Below are positions 27,470-38,656 of a stretch of DNA of 64,000 nucleotides, one piece after another. The stretch spans positions 186,001-250,000 of the forward strand of contig CAWEPI010000004.1 of the NCBI GenBank assembly GCA_963810945.1, read 5' to 3'. This stretch comes from JAOUEA01 sp963810945 (lineage in GTDB: Bacteria > Actinomycetota > UBA4738 > HRBIN12). The position numbers and the translations under genes were made by a program. The notes under the pieces were generated by a model that saw nothing but the letters and a program-made list of their open reading frames with translations, did no database searches and had not been told where the DNA came from. How positions within the stretch are numbered: position 1 is the stretch's first letter; the number at the start of each line of letters is the position of its first letter.

Positions 27470-28522
27470 TCGACCTGGACAACGTCGAGGCGCTGCGTGC
27501 CCTCGACACCGGCGGACATGCTGGGGGCGGTCGCCGGCCTGCCGGATGACTGCCGCGCGGCGTACGACGCAGCCGTGGCCCTCGAGCTTCCGTCTGCGGA
27601 GGGCGCAACGGCGGTCACCTTCTGCGGCATGGGCGGCTCCGCCGTCTCGGGGGACGTGCTCCGCACGGTGTTCCGCGACCGGCTCGGGGTCCCCGTCGAC
27701 GTGAACCGCGGCCACGAACTGCCGGCGTACGCAGGGCCCCACACGCTCGTGGTGGTCTCCTCCTACTCGGGGAACACCTCCGAGACGCTCTCCGCGTTCC
27801 GCGAGGCGCGCGCACGAGGGTGCCGCGTCCTCTGCGTGACGTCCGGCGGCACCCTGGCCGCCGAGGCGGCGGAGGCCGGGTCGCCGGTGGTGTCGGTGCC
27901 GGCCGGGTCGCAACCGCGCGCCGCCCTCGGACACCTAGGGTTCGCGGCGCTCGGGGCCCTCGAAGCGATGGGCTTGCTCCCCGGTCTCGCCGGCGACGTC
28001 GACGAGGCCGTGGCCGAACTCTCCACGCTCGCCGAGCGACTCGGCCCGGGCGCCGGACAGGACCGGAATCCCGCGAAGGCGCTCGCGGCGCGGATCCACG
28101 ACAAGGTGCCGATGATCTGGGGCGCCGAGGGGATCGGCGCCGTGGCCGCGATGCGGTGGAAGACCCAGATGAACGAGAACGGCAAGATCCCCGCGTTCTG
28201 GTCGTCGATGTCCGAGCTGGACCACAACGAGGTCGTCGGGTGGACCCAGCCCTACGGACATGACTTCTCCCTGATCTCCCTACGCCACGACGGCGAGCAC
28301 CCCGAGATCGCGCAGCGGTTCGGGCTCTCCTACGAGATCGCGCGCGCGGCGGGCATGGAGAACGCGGAGGTGCGCGGGGCCGGTCACTCGGCGTTGGCGC
28401 GGTTGATGTCGCTCGTGATCGTCGGGGACTTCGCGAGCGTGTACGTCGGGCTCCACCGCGGGGTCGACCCGACGCCGGTGGTGGTCATCGACCGGTTGAA
28501 GGCCGCCCTGGCGGGAGCCTAG
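27466..28522 (+). CDS. Bifunctional phosphoglucose/phosphomannose isomerase, TobH-like (frameshifted)
   Basis: After repair this is a 351-residue SIS-domain protein. It has VTFCGMGGSAVSGDVLRT, VVVSSYSGNTSETLSAF, WGAEGIGAVAAMRWKTQMNENGK and the late SELDHNEVVGW motif. These are hallmarks of the bifunctional isomerase that makes mannose-6-phosphate from fructose-6-phosphate, upstream of ManB. The N-terminus VIDLDNVEALRALDT is in one frame and ADMLGAVAGLPDDCRAAYD in the next. The break is at about 27510 (CCGGCGG) and one base removal fixes it. GTG 27466 overlaps the Trm112 stop. manA, present nearby in mycobacteria, is not found. Confidence 0.85.
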
Positions 28523-29354
28523 GTGGGCACGAGCGCCCTGCCCGGGCCGTCCGACGACCTCGCGCAGCGGGGCGCCGTGGTCGTGCGCCGGGTGACGGAG
28601 CTGGTGCCCCGCGCGGGCGTGGTCCTGGGCTCCGGGCTCGGGCCCGCGCTCGGCGACGCCCTGGAGGAGGAGGCGAGCTTCGGGTTCACCGACCTGCCCG
28701 GGTTGCCCGCCGACCGGCGTTCCGGGCCACGCGGGCCGTCTCGTGCTCGGGCGGCTCGCCGGGGTGCCGGTGGCGGCCTTCTTCGGCCGCGTGCACTTCT
28801 ACGAGGGACACGGTATGGACGTGCCCGCCCTGCTGCCGCGGCTGGTCCAGGCGTTGGGGGGCGACACGATGGTGCTCACGGCAGCTGTCGGCGCCCTCGT
28901 GCCCGAGTTGTCGCCGGGGACGGTCGTCGTGCTGAGGGATCACCTCAACCAGATGGGGACCACGCCGCTGCGGGGGTGGCGTTACCCCGACGGCATGCCG
29001 GCGTTCGTCGCGATGCACGACGTGTACGACCGCGAGCTCGGGACGCGCGCGCTCGAGCGCGGGCGGGCGCTGGGCATCCGCGTGAACGAAGGTGTGTACG
29101 CGGCCATGAGTGGCCCCGCCTATGAGACGCCGAGCGAGGTGCGGTTCCTCCGGGGCGGCGGCGCTACGGTGGTGGGGATGTCGATGGTGCCCGAGGCGGT
29201 GCCGGCGCGCGCGCTCGCGCTGCGTGTGCTGGGATTGTGCTCGGTGACGAACGCGTTCGGCGAGGACGTCGAGCACGAGGAGGTCGTGCGGGTCTCCAAC
29301 GAGACCGCCGTCGAGGTGGGCAGGCTCCTGCTGGACCTGCTCCCCGCGATCTGA
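28523..29354 (+). CDS. Purine nucleoside phosphorylase (frameshifted)
   Basis: A trimeric class II phosphorylase of 276 residues after repair. It begins with the phosphate loop VVLGSGLGPALGDAL and continues PGHAGRLVLGRLAGVPVAAFFGR, YEGHGMDVP, VTNAAGG-like LTAAVGALVPELSPG, LRDHLNQMGTTPL, AMSGPAYETPSE and VGMSMVPE. It cleaves purine (methylthio)nucleosides with phosphate to base and ribose-1-phosphate. The break is near 28714, where CCGACCGGCG carries one extra base. In the usual VTNAAGG position the sequence has TAAVG, so substrate preference may differ. GTG 28523 follows the upstream stop directly. The adjacent adenosylhomocysteinase would supply nucleosides. Confidence 0.82.
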
Positions 29355-29371
29355 ACGAGGGGAAGGACGAC

Positions 29372-30628
29372 ATGGCGAACGACGTACGGGATCCGGGGCT
29401 CGCGACGGCGGGCCGCGAGCGGATCGAGTGGGCCGGAGCGGAGATGCCCGTGCTCGGGTTGATCAAGCAGCGCTTCGAGAAGGAGCAGCCGTTTGCCGGC
29501 ATCCGGATCGCGGCCTGCCTCCACGTGACGACCGAGACCGCCAACCTGATGCTCACGCTCGCGGCGGGCGGTGCCGAGGTGGCGCTGTGCGCCTCCAATC
29601 CGCTCTCCACGCAGGACGACGTCGCGGCCGCGCTGGTGGACGCGGGGATCGACACGTACGCGATCAAGGGCGAGGACACGGACACCTTCTTCAAGCACAT
29701 CAACGCGGTGCTCGACGTCCGCCCCAACATCACGATGGACGACGGCGCGGACATGGTGAGCGTCCTCCACAAGGAGCGTGTCGACCAGATCGCCGACATC
29801 ATCGGTGGGACCGAGGAGACCACGACGGGCGTGATCCGGTTGCGGGCGATGGCCGCTGACCAGGCTTTGAAGTACCCGATCGTGAGCGTGAACGACGCCG
29901 ACACGAAGCACCTGTTCGACAACCGGTTCGGCACCGGGCAGTCCACGATCGATGCCATCATGCGGGCCACCAACCGCCTGCTCGCCGGACGGACGATCGT
30001 GGTGTGTGGCTACGGGATGTGCGGACGCGGCGTGTCTTCCCGCGCCCGCGGGATGGGCGCCCACGTGATCGTGACCGAGGTCGATCCGACGGCGGCGATC
30101 GAGGCGGTGATGGAGGGATACACCGTGATGCCGCTGCGCGAGGCCGCCCGCGTCGGTGACATCTTCATCACCGTGACCGGTGACACGACGGTGATCGGCC
30201 GCGCGCACATGGAACTGATGAAGGACGGCGCGATGCTGGCCAACTCCGGCCACTTCGACGTCGAGATCGACAAGGGAGCGCTGGCCGCCCTCGGCACGGG
30301 CGCACCCAGGCGGATCCGCGAGTTCGTGGACGAGTACGTGCTCGCCGACGGCCGCCGCCTGTACCTGCTGGGGGAGGGACGGCTCGTGAACCTCTCCGCC
30401 GCCGAGGGTCATCCCGCCGCCGTCATGGACATGTCGTTCGCGAACCAGGCGCTCTCCGCCGAGTGGGTGGTGGACAATCGAGGGACGCTCGAGCCTCGCG
30501 TGTACCCCGTGCCGGTGGACATCGACAAGGAGGTCGCGCGCCTGAAGCTCCACGCGATGGGCGTGGAGATCGACGAGCTCACGGCCGAGCAGGAACACTA
30601 CCTGCACTCGTGGGAGCAGGGGACCTGA
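29372..30628 (+). CDS. ahcY: Adenosylhomocysteinase, short (archaeal/thermophile-like) type
   Basis: A 418-residue protein with CLHVTTETANLMLTL, CASNPLSTQDDVAAAL, NDADTKHLFDNRFGTGQST, the NAD site VVCGYGMCGRG and NSGHFDVEID. It hydrolyses S-adenosylhomocysteine to adenosine and homocysteine. It lacks the insertion near residue 150 and the C-terminal Lys/Tyr-containing tail of the roughly 490-residue actinobacterial type, ending instead EQEHYLHSWEQGT as in archaeal enzymes. Some such archaeal enzymes prefer S-inosylhomocysteine. GAGGGGAAGG lies 5-14 nt upstream of the ATG. sahH also lies in the corresponding mycobacterial and streptomycete blocks. Confidence 0.9.
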   Translation: MANDVRDPGLATAGRERIEWAGAEMPVLGLIKQRFEKEQPFAGIRIAACLHVTTETANLMLTLAAGGAEVALCASNPLSTQDDVAAALVDAGIDTYAIKGEDTDTFFKHINAVLDVRPNITMDDGADMVSVLHKERVDQIADIIGGTEETTTGVIRLRAMAADQALKYPIVSVNDADTKHLFDNRFGTGQSTIDAIMRATNRLLAGRTIVVCGYGMCGRGVSSRARGMGAHVIVTEVDPTAAIEAVMEGYTVMPLREAARVGDIFITVTGDTTVIGRAHMELMKDGAMLANSGHFDVEIDKGALAALGTGAPRRIREFVDEYVLADGRRLYLLGEGRLVNLSAAEGHPAAVMDMSFANQALSAEWVVDNRGTLEPRVYPVPVDIDKEVARLKLHAMGVEIDELTAEQEHYLHSWEQGT

Positions 30629-30636
30629 GGGGCGTC

Positions 30637-31263
30637 GTGCAGGACCTCGTCTCGATCCGTGCGCACTTCGAACGCTTCCCCGCCACGATCAAGGGGGCGT
30701 TCGTGCTGCGCTCCGCGGGGCGGGATCCGCACCAGGTCCGGATCGAGTCCGCTCGGGTGGCGGAGCTCGCCGGCGGGGGCTCACACTCGATCGACCTACA
30801 GCCCGCGACGCTCGACGTGGCGCCCAACCTCGACCTGTTCGTGCCCTTCGAGTTCCCGGTGACCGAGCTCGGCCCCGGCTGGTACCAGCTGGCGTGCGAC
30901 GTCCTGGTGGACGGCGTGCCGGGCGAGGTGCGCACGGGGGCGCCCTTCCCCGTCGCGTGGCCACGGGCCACCGTCCGCCGGGGAACGGTCCCGGTGGGCA
31001 AGGCCGTGGCGGCGGGCGACGGGAAGGTCCGCATCGAGCAGGTGGAGTGCGTGGGGGATTCGATCAAGGTCGTGTACGCGGCCGAGACCCCCGCGGCGAT
31101 GAAGCTCACGGCCGACGGGATGGCGCTCGCGCAGATCGGCGAGGAGTTCGACGAGGCGACCGGGCGGGGGCGTGTCAAGGCGTATCCGGTGCTCAAGCTC
31201 CACGAACGATTGGGGATCGACGTGAAGGGGTCGTCGGGACCCCTCGAGGTGAAGCTGCCGTAG
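30637..31263 (+). CDS. Hypothetical beta-rich protein
   Basis: A 208-residue protein I cannot assign. It has no signal peptide or membrane helix. The alternating pattern (AFVLRSAGRDPHQVRIESARVAE, LDLFVPFEFPVTELGPGWYQLACDVLVDG, VRIEQVECVGDSIKVVYAAE) predicts two beta-sandwich halves, perhaps arrestin/Spo0M-like. The GTG start lies 9 nt after the ahcY stop with TGAGGGG as ribosome binding site, so it is likely cotranscribed. comF starts 5 bp downstream. In mycobacteria and streptomycetes this interval holds mtrA-mtrB-lpqB, which are absent here. Confidence 0.6.
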   Translation: MQDLVSIRAHFERFPATIKGAFVLRSAGRDPHQVRIESARVAELAGGGSHSIDLQPATLDVAPNLDLFVPFEFPVTELGPGWYQLACDVLVDGVPGEVRTGAPFPVAWPRATVRRGTVPVGKAVAAGDGKVRIEQVECVGDSIKVVYAAETPAAMKLTADGMALAQIGEEFDEATGRGRVKAYPVLKLHERLGIDVKGSSGPLEVKLP

Positions 31264-31267
31264 GAAC

Positions 31268-32026
31268 GTGTCGGTACCCACGGGTACGGTCCTGGCCGTG
31301 TGGGAACGGGCGCTGGATGTGGTCTTCCCGCGGAGATGCGCGGGATGCGCCGCGGGCCCCTGGCCGTTCTGCGTGGCATGCCGGCGCGATCTGACGGTGC
31401 TCGCGCCTCCCTGGTGCGAACGGTGCGGACGCCCGTGGCCGCTCCCCGTGCCGACCTGCCCGGACTGCCCTCCGCCCTCCGTGACGTCAGCTCGCGCTCC
31501 GTTCGCCTTCTCGGGGCCGGCCCGGCGGGCCATCCACAAGCTCAAGTTCTCGGGGTGGCGCGGCGTGAGCAGCGCGCTCGCCGGCGCCATGGTCTTGACG
31601 GGACCGCTACCGGTCACCGACGTGGTGACCTGGGTGCCGCTCGCGCGGCGTCGGCGCGCGGAGCGCGGGTACGACCAGGCTCGGCTCCTCGCCGTCGAGG
31701 CGGCCGCTCAGCTCGCGCGTCCCAGCGCAGGGCTCCTGCGGCGCCGGGTTTCCACCGGGCCCCAGTCGCGCCGGTCCGGGGCGGATCGCCGCCGAGCGCT
31801 CGAGGGCGCGTTCGAGGCCGACCGCCGCCCGGTCCCCCCACGGGTGCTCCTCGTCGACGACGTGCTGACCACGGGCGCCACGGCTGCGGCCTGTGCGGAT
31901 GCGCTGCGCTCGGCGGGGGCGAGCGAGGTGCATCTGTTGGCCGCGGCGCGGTCCTTCGCCGCGAGTGCCTATACTCGGGCGGGCCCTCGTCCGGGTCTGT
32001 GGTTGCCCGGGGATTCCCCCCGGTAG
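31268..32026 (+). CDS. comF: ComF-family phosphoribosyltransferase-like protein
   Basis: A 252-residue protein. The N-terminus has a double zinc ribbon (CAGC, CVAC, CERCGRP and CPDC knuckles in the first 75 residues). A hydrophobic HKLKFSGWRGVSSALAGAM stretch follows, then a phosphoribosyltransferase fold with WVPLARRRRAERGYDQARLLA and the PRPP loop VLLVDDVLTTGATAAAC. ComF proteins take part in DNA uptake in competent bacteria; in most actinobacteria the role is unknown. The position before hpf and secA matches Rv3242c. GTG start. Confidence 0.85.
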   Translation: MSVPTGTVLAVWERALDVVFPRRCAGCAAGPWPFCVACRRDLTVLAPPWCERCGRPWPLPVPTCPDCPPPSVTSARAPFAFSGPARRAIHKLKFSGWRGVSSALAGAMVLTGPLPVTDVVTWVPLARRRRAERGYDQARLLAVEAAAQLARPSAGLLRRRVSTGPQSRRSGADRRRALEGAFEADRRPVPPRVLLVDDVLTTGATAAACADALRSAGASEVHLLAAARSFAASAYTRAGPRPGLWLPGDSPR

Positions 32027-32252
32027 TCGACGCCAGCCGCGGGCGAAACGACCCACGTAAGGCGACCGTTGGTCGCTGAGCATGGCGCGGCTTAGATGTA
32101 AGACCTGCCCTCCGGGGTGACCGGGGGAGAGGACGGGCGTCGACGGTCGCCTCGATCGTCGGCTAACGCCCCTGCAGGCGGGTGTGGGGTCAAAGACCAG
32201 GTCAGCCGGGCGGGGGCTCACCGAGAGGACGGGCGAGGAGGAACGCCGAAGC
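32027..32252 (+). ncRNA. Structured 226-nt leader upstream of hpf (candidate regulatory RNA)
   Basis: No ORF. Four hairpins can be drawn: GCGACC-GTT-GGTCGC (32062-32076); GCCC..GGGC enclosing CCTCCGG/CCGGGGG (about 32107-32138); CGACG/CGTCG (about 32140-32161); and CGCC/GGCG (about 32167-32180). The hpf ribosome binding site follows them. I could not match it to a known riboswitch class, and GC-rich DNA forms stems easily. Confidence 0.35.
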
Positions 32253-32612
32253 ATGGAGCTGACCTACACGGGCCGCGGCCTGCAGGTCACCGAGGACATG
32301 CGGGAGGCGGCCGAGCGCAAGCTCGCTCGGCTGGCACGGATCGAGCCCAGGACCACGCGGATCGATCTGGAGATCATCAACGAGCATCACCCCACCCTGG
32401 ACGGTCTCAAGCGCATCGAGGCGGCGCTCAGGATCCCGCGCAAGACGTTCTTCGCGCACGCCGAGGCCTCGGACGTACCCACGGCGCTCGACCACATCGC
32501 CGAGAAGCTCGACCGCCAGCTGCGCGATCATCACGGGAAGAAGCGCAGCCGCCTGCACCGAGGGCTAGAATCCGCTCACCTGAGCCCGGGAACTGCCGAT
32601 ACGCAGGAGTGA
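32253..32612 (+). CDS. hpf: Ribosome hibernation promoting factor, short form (HPF/RaiA)
   Basis: A 119-residue S30AE-domain protein: MELTYTGRGLQVTEDMREAAERKLARL, then INEHHPTLDGLKRIEAALRI and a basic DHHGKKRSRLHRG segment. It binds the small ribosomal subunit and inhibits or protects idle ribosomes. It lacks the C-terminal dimerisation domain of long HPF, ending soon after residue 105, whereas many actinobacterial HPFs are long. GAGGAGGAA lies 9 nt before the ATG. The position between comF and secA equals Rv3241c. Confidence 0.85.
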   Translation: MELTYTGRGLQVTEDMREAAERKLARLARIEPRTTRIDLEIINEHHPTLDGLKRIEAALRIPRKTFFAHAEASDVPTALDHIAEKLDRQLRDHHGKKRSRLHRGLESAHLSPGTADTQE

Positions 32613-32636
32613 CCGGGGAACGAGCGAGGGGGAACG

Positions 32637-33335
32637 GTGACGGCGAAGGACACGAACGCGGGCGGGGAGTCCGCCGAGAAGCTCCGCGTGATGGTCGTCG
32701 ACGACCACGCACTGTTCCGTCGAGGCTTGGAGATGGTCCTCCAGCAGGAGCCCGACATCGAGCTCGTGGGCGAGGCCTCCGACGGCCAGGAAGCCGTCGA
32801 GAAGGCCGAGGACCTGGTCCCCGATGTCGTGCTCATGGACGTGAGGATGCCGACGCTCTCCGGTATCGAGGCCGCGGGCCAGATCCGCGACCTGCTCCCG
32901 CACTGCAAGATCCTGATGCTCACCATCAGTGACGAGGAAGCCGACCTCTACGACGCCATCAAGGCCGGCGCGAGCGGCTACCTGCTGAAGGAGATCCCCA
33001 TCGAGGAGGTCGCGGACGCTGTCCGCAGCGTCTGGGCGGGGCAATCACGTATCTCTCCGTCGATGGCCTCGAAGCTGCTCACGGAGTTCGCGGCCATGTC
33101 GAAGTCGGCGGAGGAGCGCCCGCAGATGCCTGCGCCCCGCCTCACCGACCGCGAGATGGAGGTGCTCCGGCTGGTCGCCCAGGGCCTCAACAACCGGGAC
33201 ATCGCCAAGCAGCTCTTCATCTCCGAGAACACGGTGAAGAACCACATCCGCAACATCCTCGAGAAGCTGCACCTGCACTCGCGGATGGAGGCGGTCGTGT
33301 ACGCCGTGCGAGAGAAGATGATCGAGATCAGCTGA
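32637..33335 (+). CDS. NarL/FixJ-type response regulator
   Basis: A 232-residue two-domain regulator. The receiver domain has acidic VVDDH (residues 20-24), the phosphoacceptor D68 (VVLMDVRMP) and LLKE. The C-terminal LuxR-type helix-turn-helix has LTDREMEVLRLVAQGLNNRDIAKQLFISENTVKNHI. No histidine kinase is encoded nearby, so it is an orphan in this window. The GTG start follows GAGGGGGAA. It lies 24 bp after hpf and may share its transcript. Targets are unknown. Confidence 0.9.
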   Translation: MTAKDTNAGGESAEKLRVMVVDDHALFRRGLEMVLQQEPDIELVGEASDGQEAVEKAEDLVPDVVLMDVRMPTLSGIEAAGQIRDLLPHCKILMLTISDEEADLYDAIKAGASGYLLKEIPIEEVADAVRSVWAGQSRISPSMASKLLTEFAAMSKSAEERPQMPAPRLTDREMEVLRLVAQGLNNRDIAKQLFISENTVKNHIRNILEKLHLHSRMEAVVYAVREKMIEIS

Positions 33336-33349
33336 GCACGGCCTGAGCT

Positions 33350-33355
33350 AGGCTG
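33350..33355 (+). promoter_or_regulatory. -10 box TAGGCT, leaderless promoter
   Basis: TAGGCT ends 5 nt before the GTG at 33361, just after the stop of the response regulator gene. Confidence 0.5.
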
Positions 33356-33360
33356 GCCGC

Positions 33361-35013
33361 GTGGATCCTTCCCGTCCCCGCAACGTCGCACGCCTGATCG
33401 TCGAATGCCTCGTGCACGAGGGCGTCGAGTGCGTGTTCGGGCTCCCGGGGGAAGAGAACCTCCACATGATCGACGCTATCGCGGACTCCCCGATCCGCTT
33501 CATCACCACCCGGGACGAGCGAGGGGCGGCCTTCATGGCCGACACCTACGGGGCGCTCACCGGGAAGCCCGGTGTCTGCCTCGCCACGCTCGGTCCAGGG
33601 GCCATCAACCTGATGCTGGGTGTCGCGAACGCCCAGCTCGACTCGCATCCGCTCGTGGCCATCGCGGCGCAGGCAGGGCTCGACCGGATCTACAAGGAGT
33701 CGCACCAGTTCGTCGACCTCGTGTCGCTGTATCGACCCATCACGAAGTGGGGCGACATGATCACCGTGCGCGCCGCCGCGCCGGAGATGGTGCGCAAGGC
33801 GTTCAAGCAGGCCACCACCGAACGCCCGGGCGCCACCTTCCTGATCGTGCCCGAGGACGTGGCCGAGCGGGAATGCGAGGGCACGCCGCTCAAGGTGAAC
33901 ACCCCGGTGGATCCCGCGCCGGACGAGAACCAGGTCCACCGTGCCGTGCACGTGCTCGCCCAGGCGCGGCATCCCGTCGTGCTGGCGGGACCGGGCGTCG
34001 CGCGCGACGGCGCCACGGAGGCGCTCGTGCGCTTCTCCGAGCGGCTGAACATCCCGGTCGCCACCACGTTCCTCGGCAAGGGGGTCTTCCCGGACGATCA
34101 TCGCAACGCGCTCGGCACGATCGGGTTCATGGTGAAGGACTACGCGAACTTCGGATTCGACCGGGCCGACGTCGTGGTGGCCGTCGGCTACGACCTCGTG
34201 GAGTACTCGCCCGCGAGGTGGAACCCGGACGCCGACAAGCAGATCCTCCATATCCACCGCTCCGTGGCGGAGGTGGACGCGAACTACACGCTCGAGGTGG
34301 GCGTGCAGGGCAACATCGCCGAGACGCTCGACGCGATCGGCGCGGCCTCCTACATCCACGAGATCCGCGGCGAGGTGCCGCCGGTCCGCGACCTGGTGGC
34401 CGAGGAGCTCGCACGCGGCCGCGCCGACGATCGGCTCCCCATGGCGCCCGCCCGCATCGTCGCCGACCTCCGCAGCGTGATGGATCGCGACGACATCGTG
34501 CTCGCCGACACCGGAGCCGTGAAGATGTGGATGGCGCGCCTGTACCCGACGTATCAGCCCAACACGTGTCTGATCTCCAACGGCCTGGCCACCATGGCCT
34601 TCTCGCTGCCGGGGGCGCTCGCCGCGAAGCTCCTGTATCCGCAGCGCAAGGTGGTCGCGGCGATGGGGGACGGCGCGTTCCTGATGAGCGTGGCCGAGGT
34701 CGAGACCGCGGTACGCGAGGGTGCCCACATCGTCATCCTCGTCTGGGTCGACGGCGGCTACGGGCTGATCCGGTGGAAGGAGGAGATCCACCTGGGGCGC
34801 ACGTCGGCGGTCTCCTTCGACAACCCCGACTTCGTGCGGCTGGCGGAGAGCTTCGGGGCGAAGGGATACGAGATCACGTCCGCAGCAGACCTCCTCCCGA
34901 CGTTGGAGAAGGCGCTCGCCGACGACGCGGTCTCCATCATCGCGTGTCCGGTGGACTACTCGGAGAACGCGCGGCTCATCGAGCGCCTGGGCGAGCTCAC
35001 CGAGGGCATCTGA
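33361..35013 (+). CDS. Acetolactate synthase, AlsS/IlvB-type
   Basis: A 550-residue thiamine-diphosphate enzyme. The N-terminal domain has VFGLPGEENLHMIDAI and TRDERGAAFMADTYGALTGKPGVCLATLGPGAINLMLG, then KESHQFVDLVSLYRPITKW, a stretch typical of catabolic AlsS-like synthases. The cofactor domain has GDGAFLMSVAEVETAVREGAHIVILVWVDGGYG. The likely reaction is condensation of two pyruvates to acetolactate. No ilvN-type regulatory subunit is adjacent, again consistent with the AlsS type. The middle FAD/regulatory domain is present. Other TPP decarboxylases or carboligases remain possible. Confidence 0.78.
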   Translation: MDPSRPRNVARLIVECLVHEGVECVFGLPGEENLHMIDAIADSPIRFITTRDERGAAFMADTYGALTGKPGVCLATLGPGAINLMLGVANAQLDSHPLVAIAAQAGLDRIYKESHQFVDLVSLYRPITKWGDMITVRAAAPEMVRKAFKQATTERPGATFLIVPEDVAERECEGTPLKVNTPVDPAPDENQVHRAVHVLAQARHPVVLAGPGVARDGATEALVRFSERLNIPVATTFLGKGVFPDDHRNALGTIGFMVKDYANFGFDRADVVVAVGYDLVEYSPARWNPDADKQILHIHRSVAEVDANYTLEVGVQGNIAETLDAIGAASYIHEIRGEVPPVRDLVAEELARGRADDRLPMAPARIVADLRSVMDRDDIVLADTGAVKMWMARLYPTYQPNTCLISNGLATMAFSLPGALAAKLLYPQRKVVAAMGDGAFLMSVAEVETAVREGAHIVILVWVDGGYGLIRWKEEIHLGRTSAVSFDNPDFVRLAESFGAKGYEITSAADLLPTLEKALADDAVSIIACPVDYSENARLIERLGELTEGI

Positions 35014-35068
35014 CCGAGCGCGGATCGCATCCGCATCGTCGGCTCAGGGCCGTGAACCGGGTACCCGA

Positions 35069-35116
35069 TAGAATCGAATCTCCGCCCTGATGGATCCCGA
35101 CTCCCCTGGAAAGGGG
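35069..35116 (+). promoter_or_regulatory. secA promoter and ribosome-site hairpin
   Basis: TAGAAT (35069-35074) is a strong -10. The leader then contains CCCCT-GGAA-AGGGG (35103-35116), a 5-bp stem with a GNRA tetraloop. Its 3' arm AAGGGG is the ribosome binding site, 10 nt before the TTG. The structure could limit SecA translation. Confidence 0.45.
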
Positions 35117-35126
35117 CCTGACAGCC

Positions 35127-37802
<2,676 letters not shown>

Positions 37803-37821
37803 TCTATCGGCGCGCGCTCGG

Positions 37822-37850
37822 TTGACGGTATCGGCAACGGAGTGTCTACT
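37822..37850 (+). promoter_or_regulatory. Promoter TTGACG-N17-TCTACT
   Basis: A consensus-like pair with 17 bp spacing downstream of secA. The -10 overlaps the frame start at GTG 37842, so translation must begin later, at ATG 37896. Confidence 0.5.
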
Positions 37851-37895
37851 CCCTGCGAGGGAGCATCGGCGCTTCGTCGAGGGGAGCTGGAAGCG

Positions 37896-38561
37896 ATGGA
37901 TGCGGACGAGATCCGTGAGGGCATGGGCAACGTGAACTGGTACCACACGATCGACCTCGGACACGGTCTCACGACCCCGGGCGTCGACGACACGCCGAAG
38001 CGGATCGCGCTGCTGGAACTTCCGGACGACCTGACTGGCTGGAGCGTGTTGGACATCGGCGCCTGGGATGGCGCGCTGTCGTTCGAGGCCGAGCGCCGCG
38101 GTGCGTCGCGGGTCCTGGCCACCGATTCGTTCTGCTGGAGCGGCGAGGGATGGGGGACCAAGGATGGGTTCGAATTCGCCCGCAAGGCGATCGGATCCAA
38201 GGTGGAGGATCAGGAGATCGACGTCCTCGATCTGAGCCCGGAGCGCGTCGGCACGTTCGACATGGTGCTCTTCGTCGGGGTCCTGTACCACATGCGCCAT
38301 CCGCTCCTCGCCCTCGAGCGGGTCTCGAGCGTCACCGACCGGTTGCTCGTCCTCGACAGCCACGTGTCGCTCGTGGATCACGACGAGCCGATGATGCGGT
38401 TCTATCCCGGGACCGAGCTGAACGACGATCCGACGAACTGGTGTGGACCCAACCCGGCGGCCGTCGAGGCGATGCTGCGCACGGTGGGGTTCACGCGGTT
38501 CGAGCGCAAGCACGAGGGGTCGATCCCGCACGGGCAGTTCACGGTGCACGCCTGGCGGTGA
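37896..38561 (+). CDS. SAM-dependent methyltransferase, DUF1698/CmoB-like
   Basis: A 221-residue class I methyltransferase. WYHTIDLGHGLTTPGVDDT near the N-terminus and WSVLDIGAWDGALSFEAERRGASRVLATD (SAM-binding loop) are typical of DUF1698 proteins related to the tRNA wobble-uridine enzyme CmoB. LFVGVLYHMRHPLLALERV follows. The substrate cannot be assigned; small-molecule or glycan methylation is as likely as tRNA. ATG 37896 has GGGGAGCTGGAAG upstream and fits the promoter; the longer GTG 37842 start does not. It sits alone between secA and prfB. Confidence 0.75.
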   Translation: MDADEIREGMGNVNWYHTIDLGHGLTTPGVDDTPKRIALLELPDDLTGWSVLDIGAWDGALSFEAERRGASRVLATDSFCWSGEGWGTKDGFEFARKAIGSKVEDQEIDVLDLSPERVGTFDMVLFVGVLYHMRHPLLALERVSSVTDRLLVLDSHVSLVDHDEPMMRFYPGTELNDDPTNWCGPNPAAVEAMLRTVGFTRFERKHEGSIPHGQFTVHAWR

Positions 38562-38641
38562 CCGCGACGCCGAACCTGCGCCTGCGGCGTTCCTCGCGGC
38601 GCCCTGCCGGATCGCCCGGCATCGGCGATCGAGGGCCCCGG

Positions 38642-38647
38642 TAGACT
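38642..38647 (+). promoter_or_regulatory. -10 box TAGACT, near-leaderless
   Basis: TAGACT ends 9 nt before the prfB ATG at 38657 and so supports that start codon. Confidence 0.5.
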
Positions 38648-38656
38648 CCCGTCGTC

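Noticed and set aside
32027..32252. Assignment of the hpf leader to c-di-AMP, c-di-GMP or cobalamin riboswitch
   Set aside because: None of the conserved cores I know could be placed; only generic GC stems are evident.
33361..35013. Anabolic IlvB with regulatory subunit
   Set aside because: No ilvN/ilvH follows, and the KESHQFVDLV..PITKW stretch resembles the stand-alone AlsS type; the precise substrate stays open.
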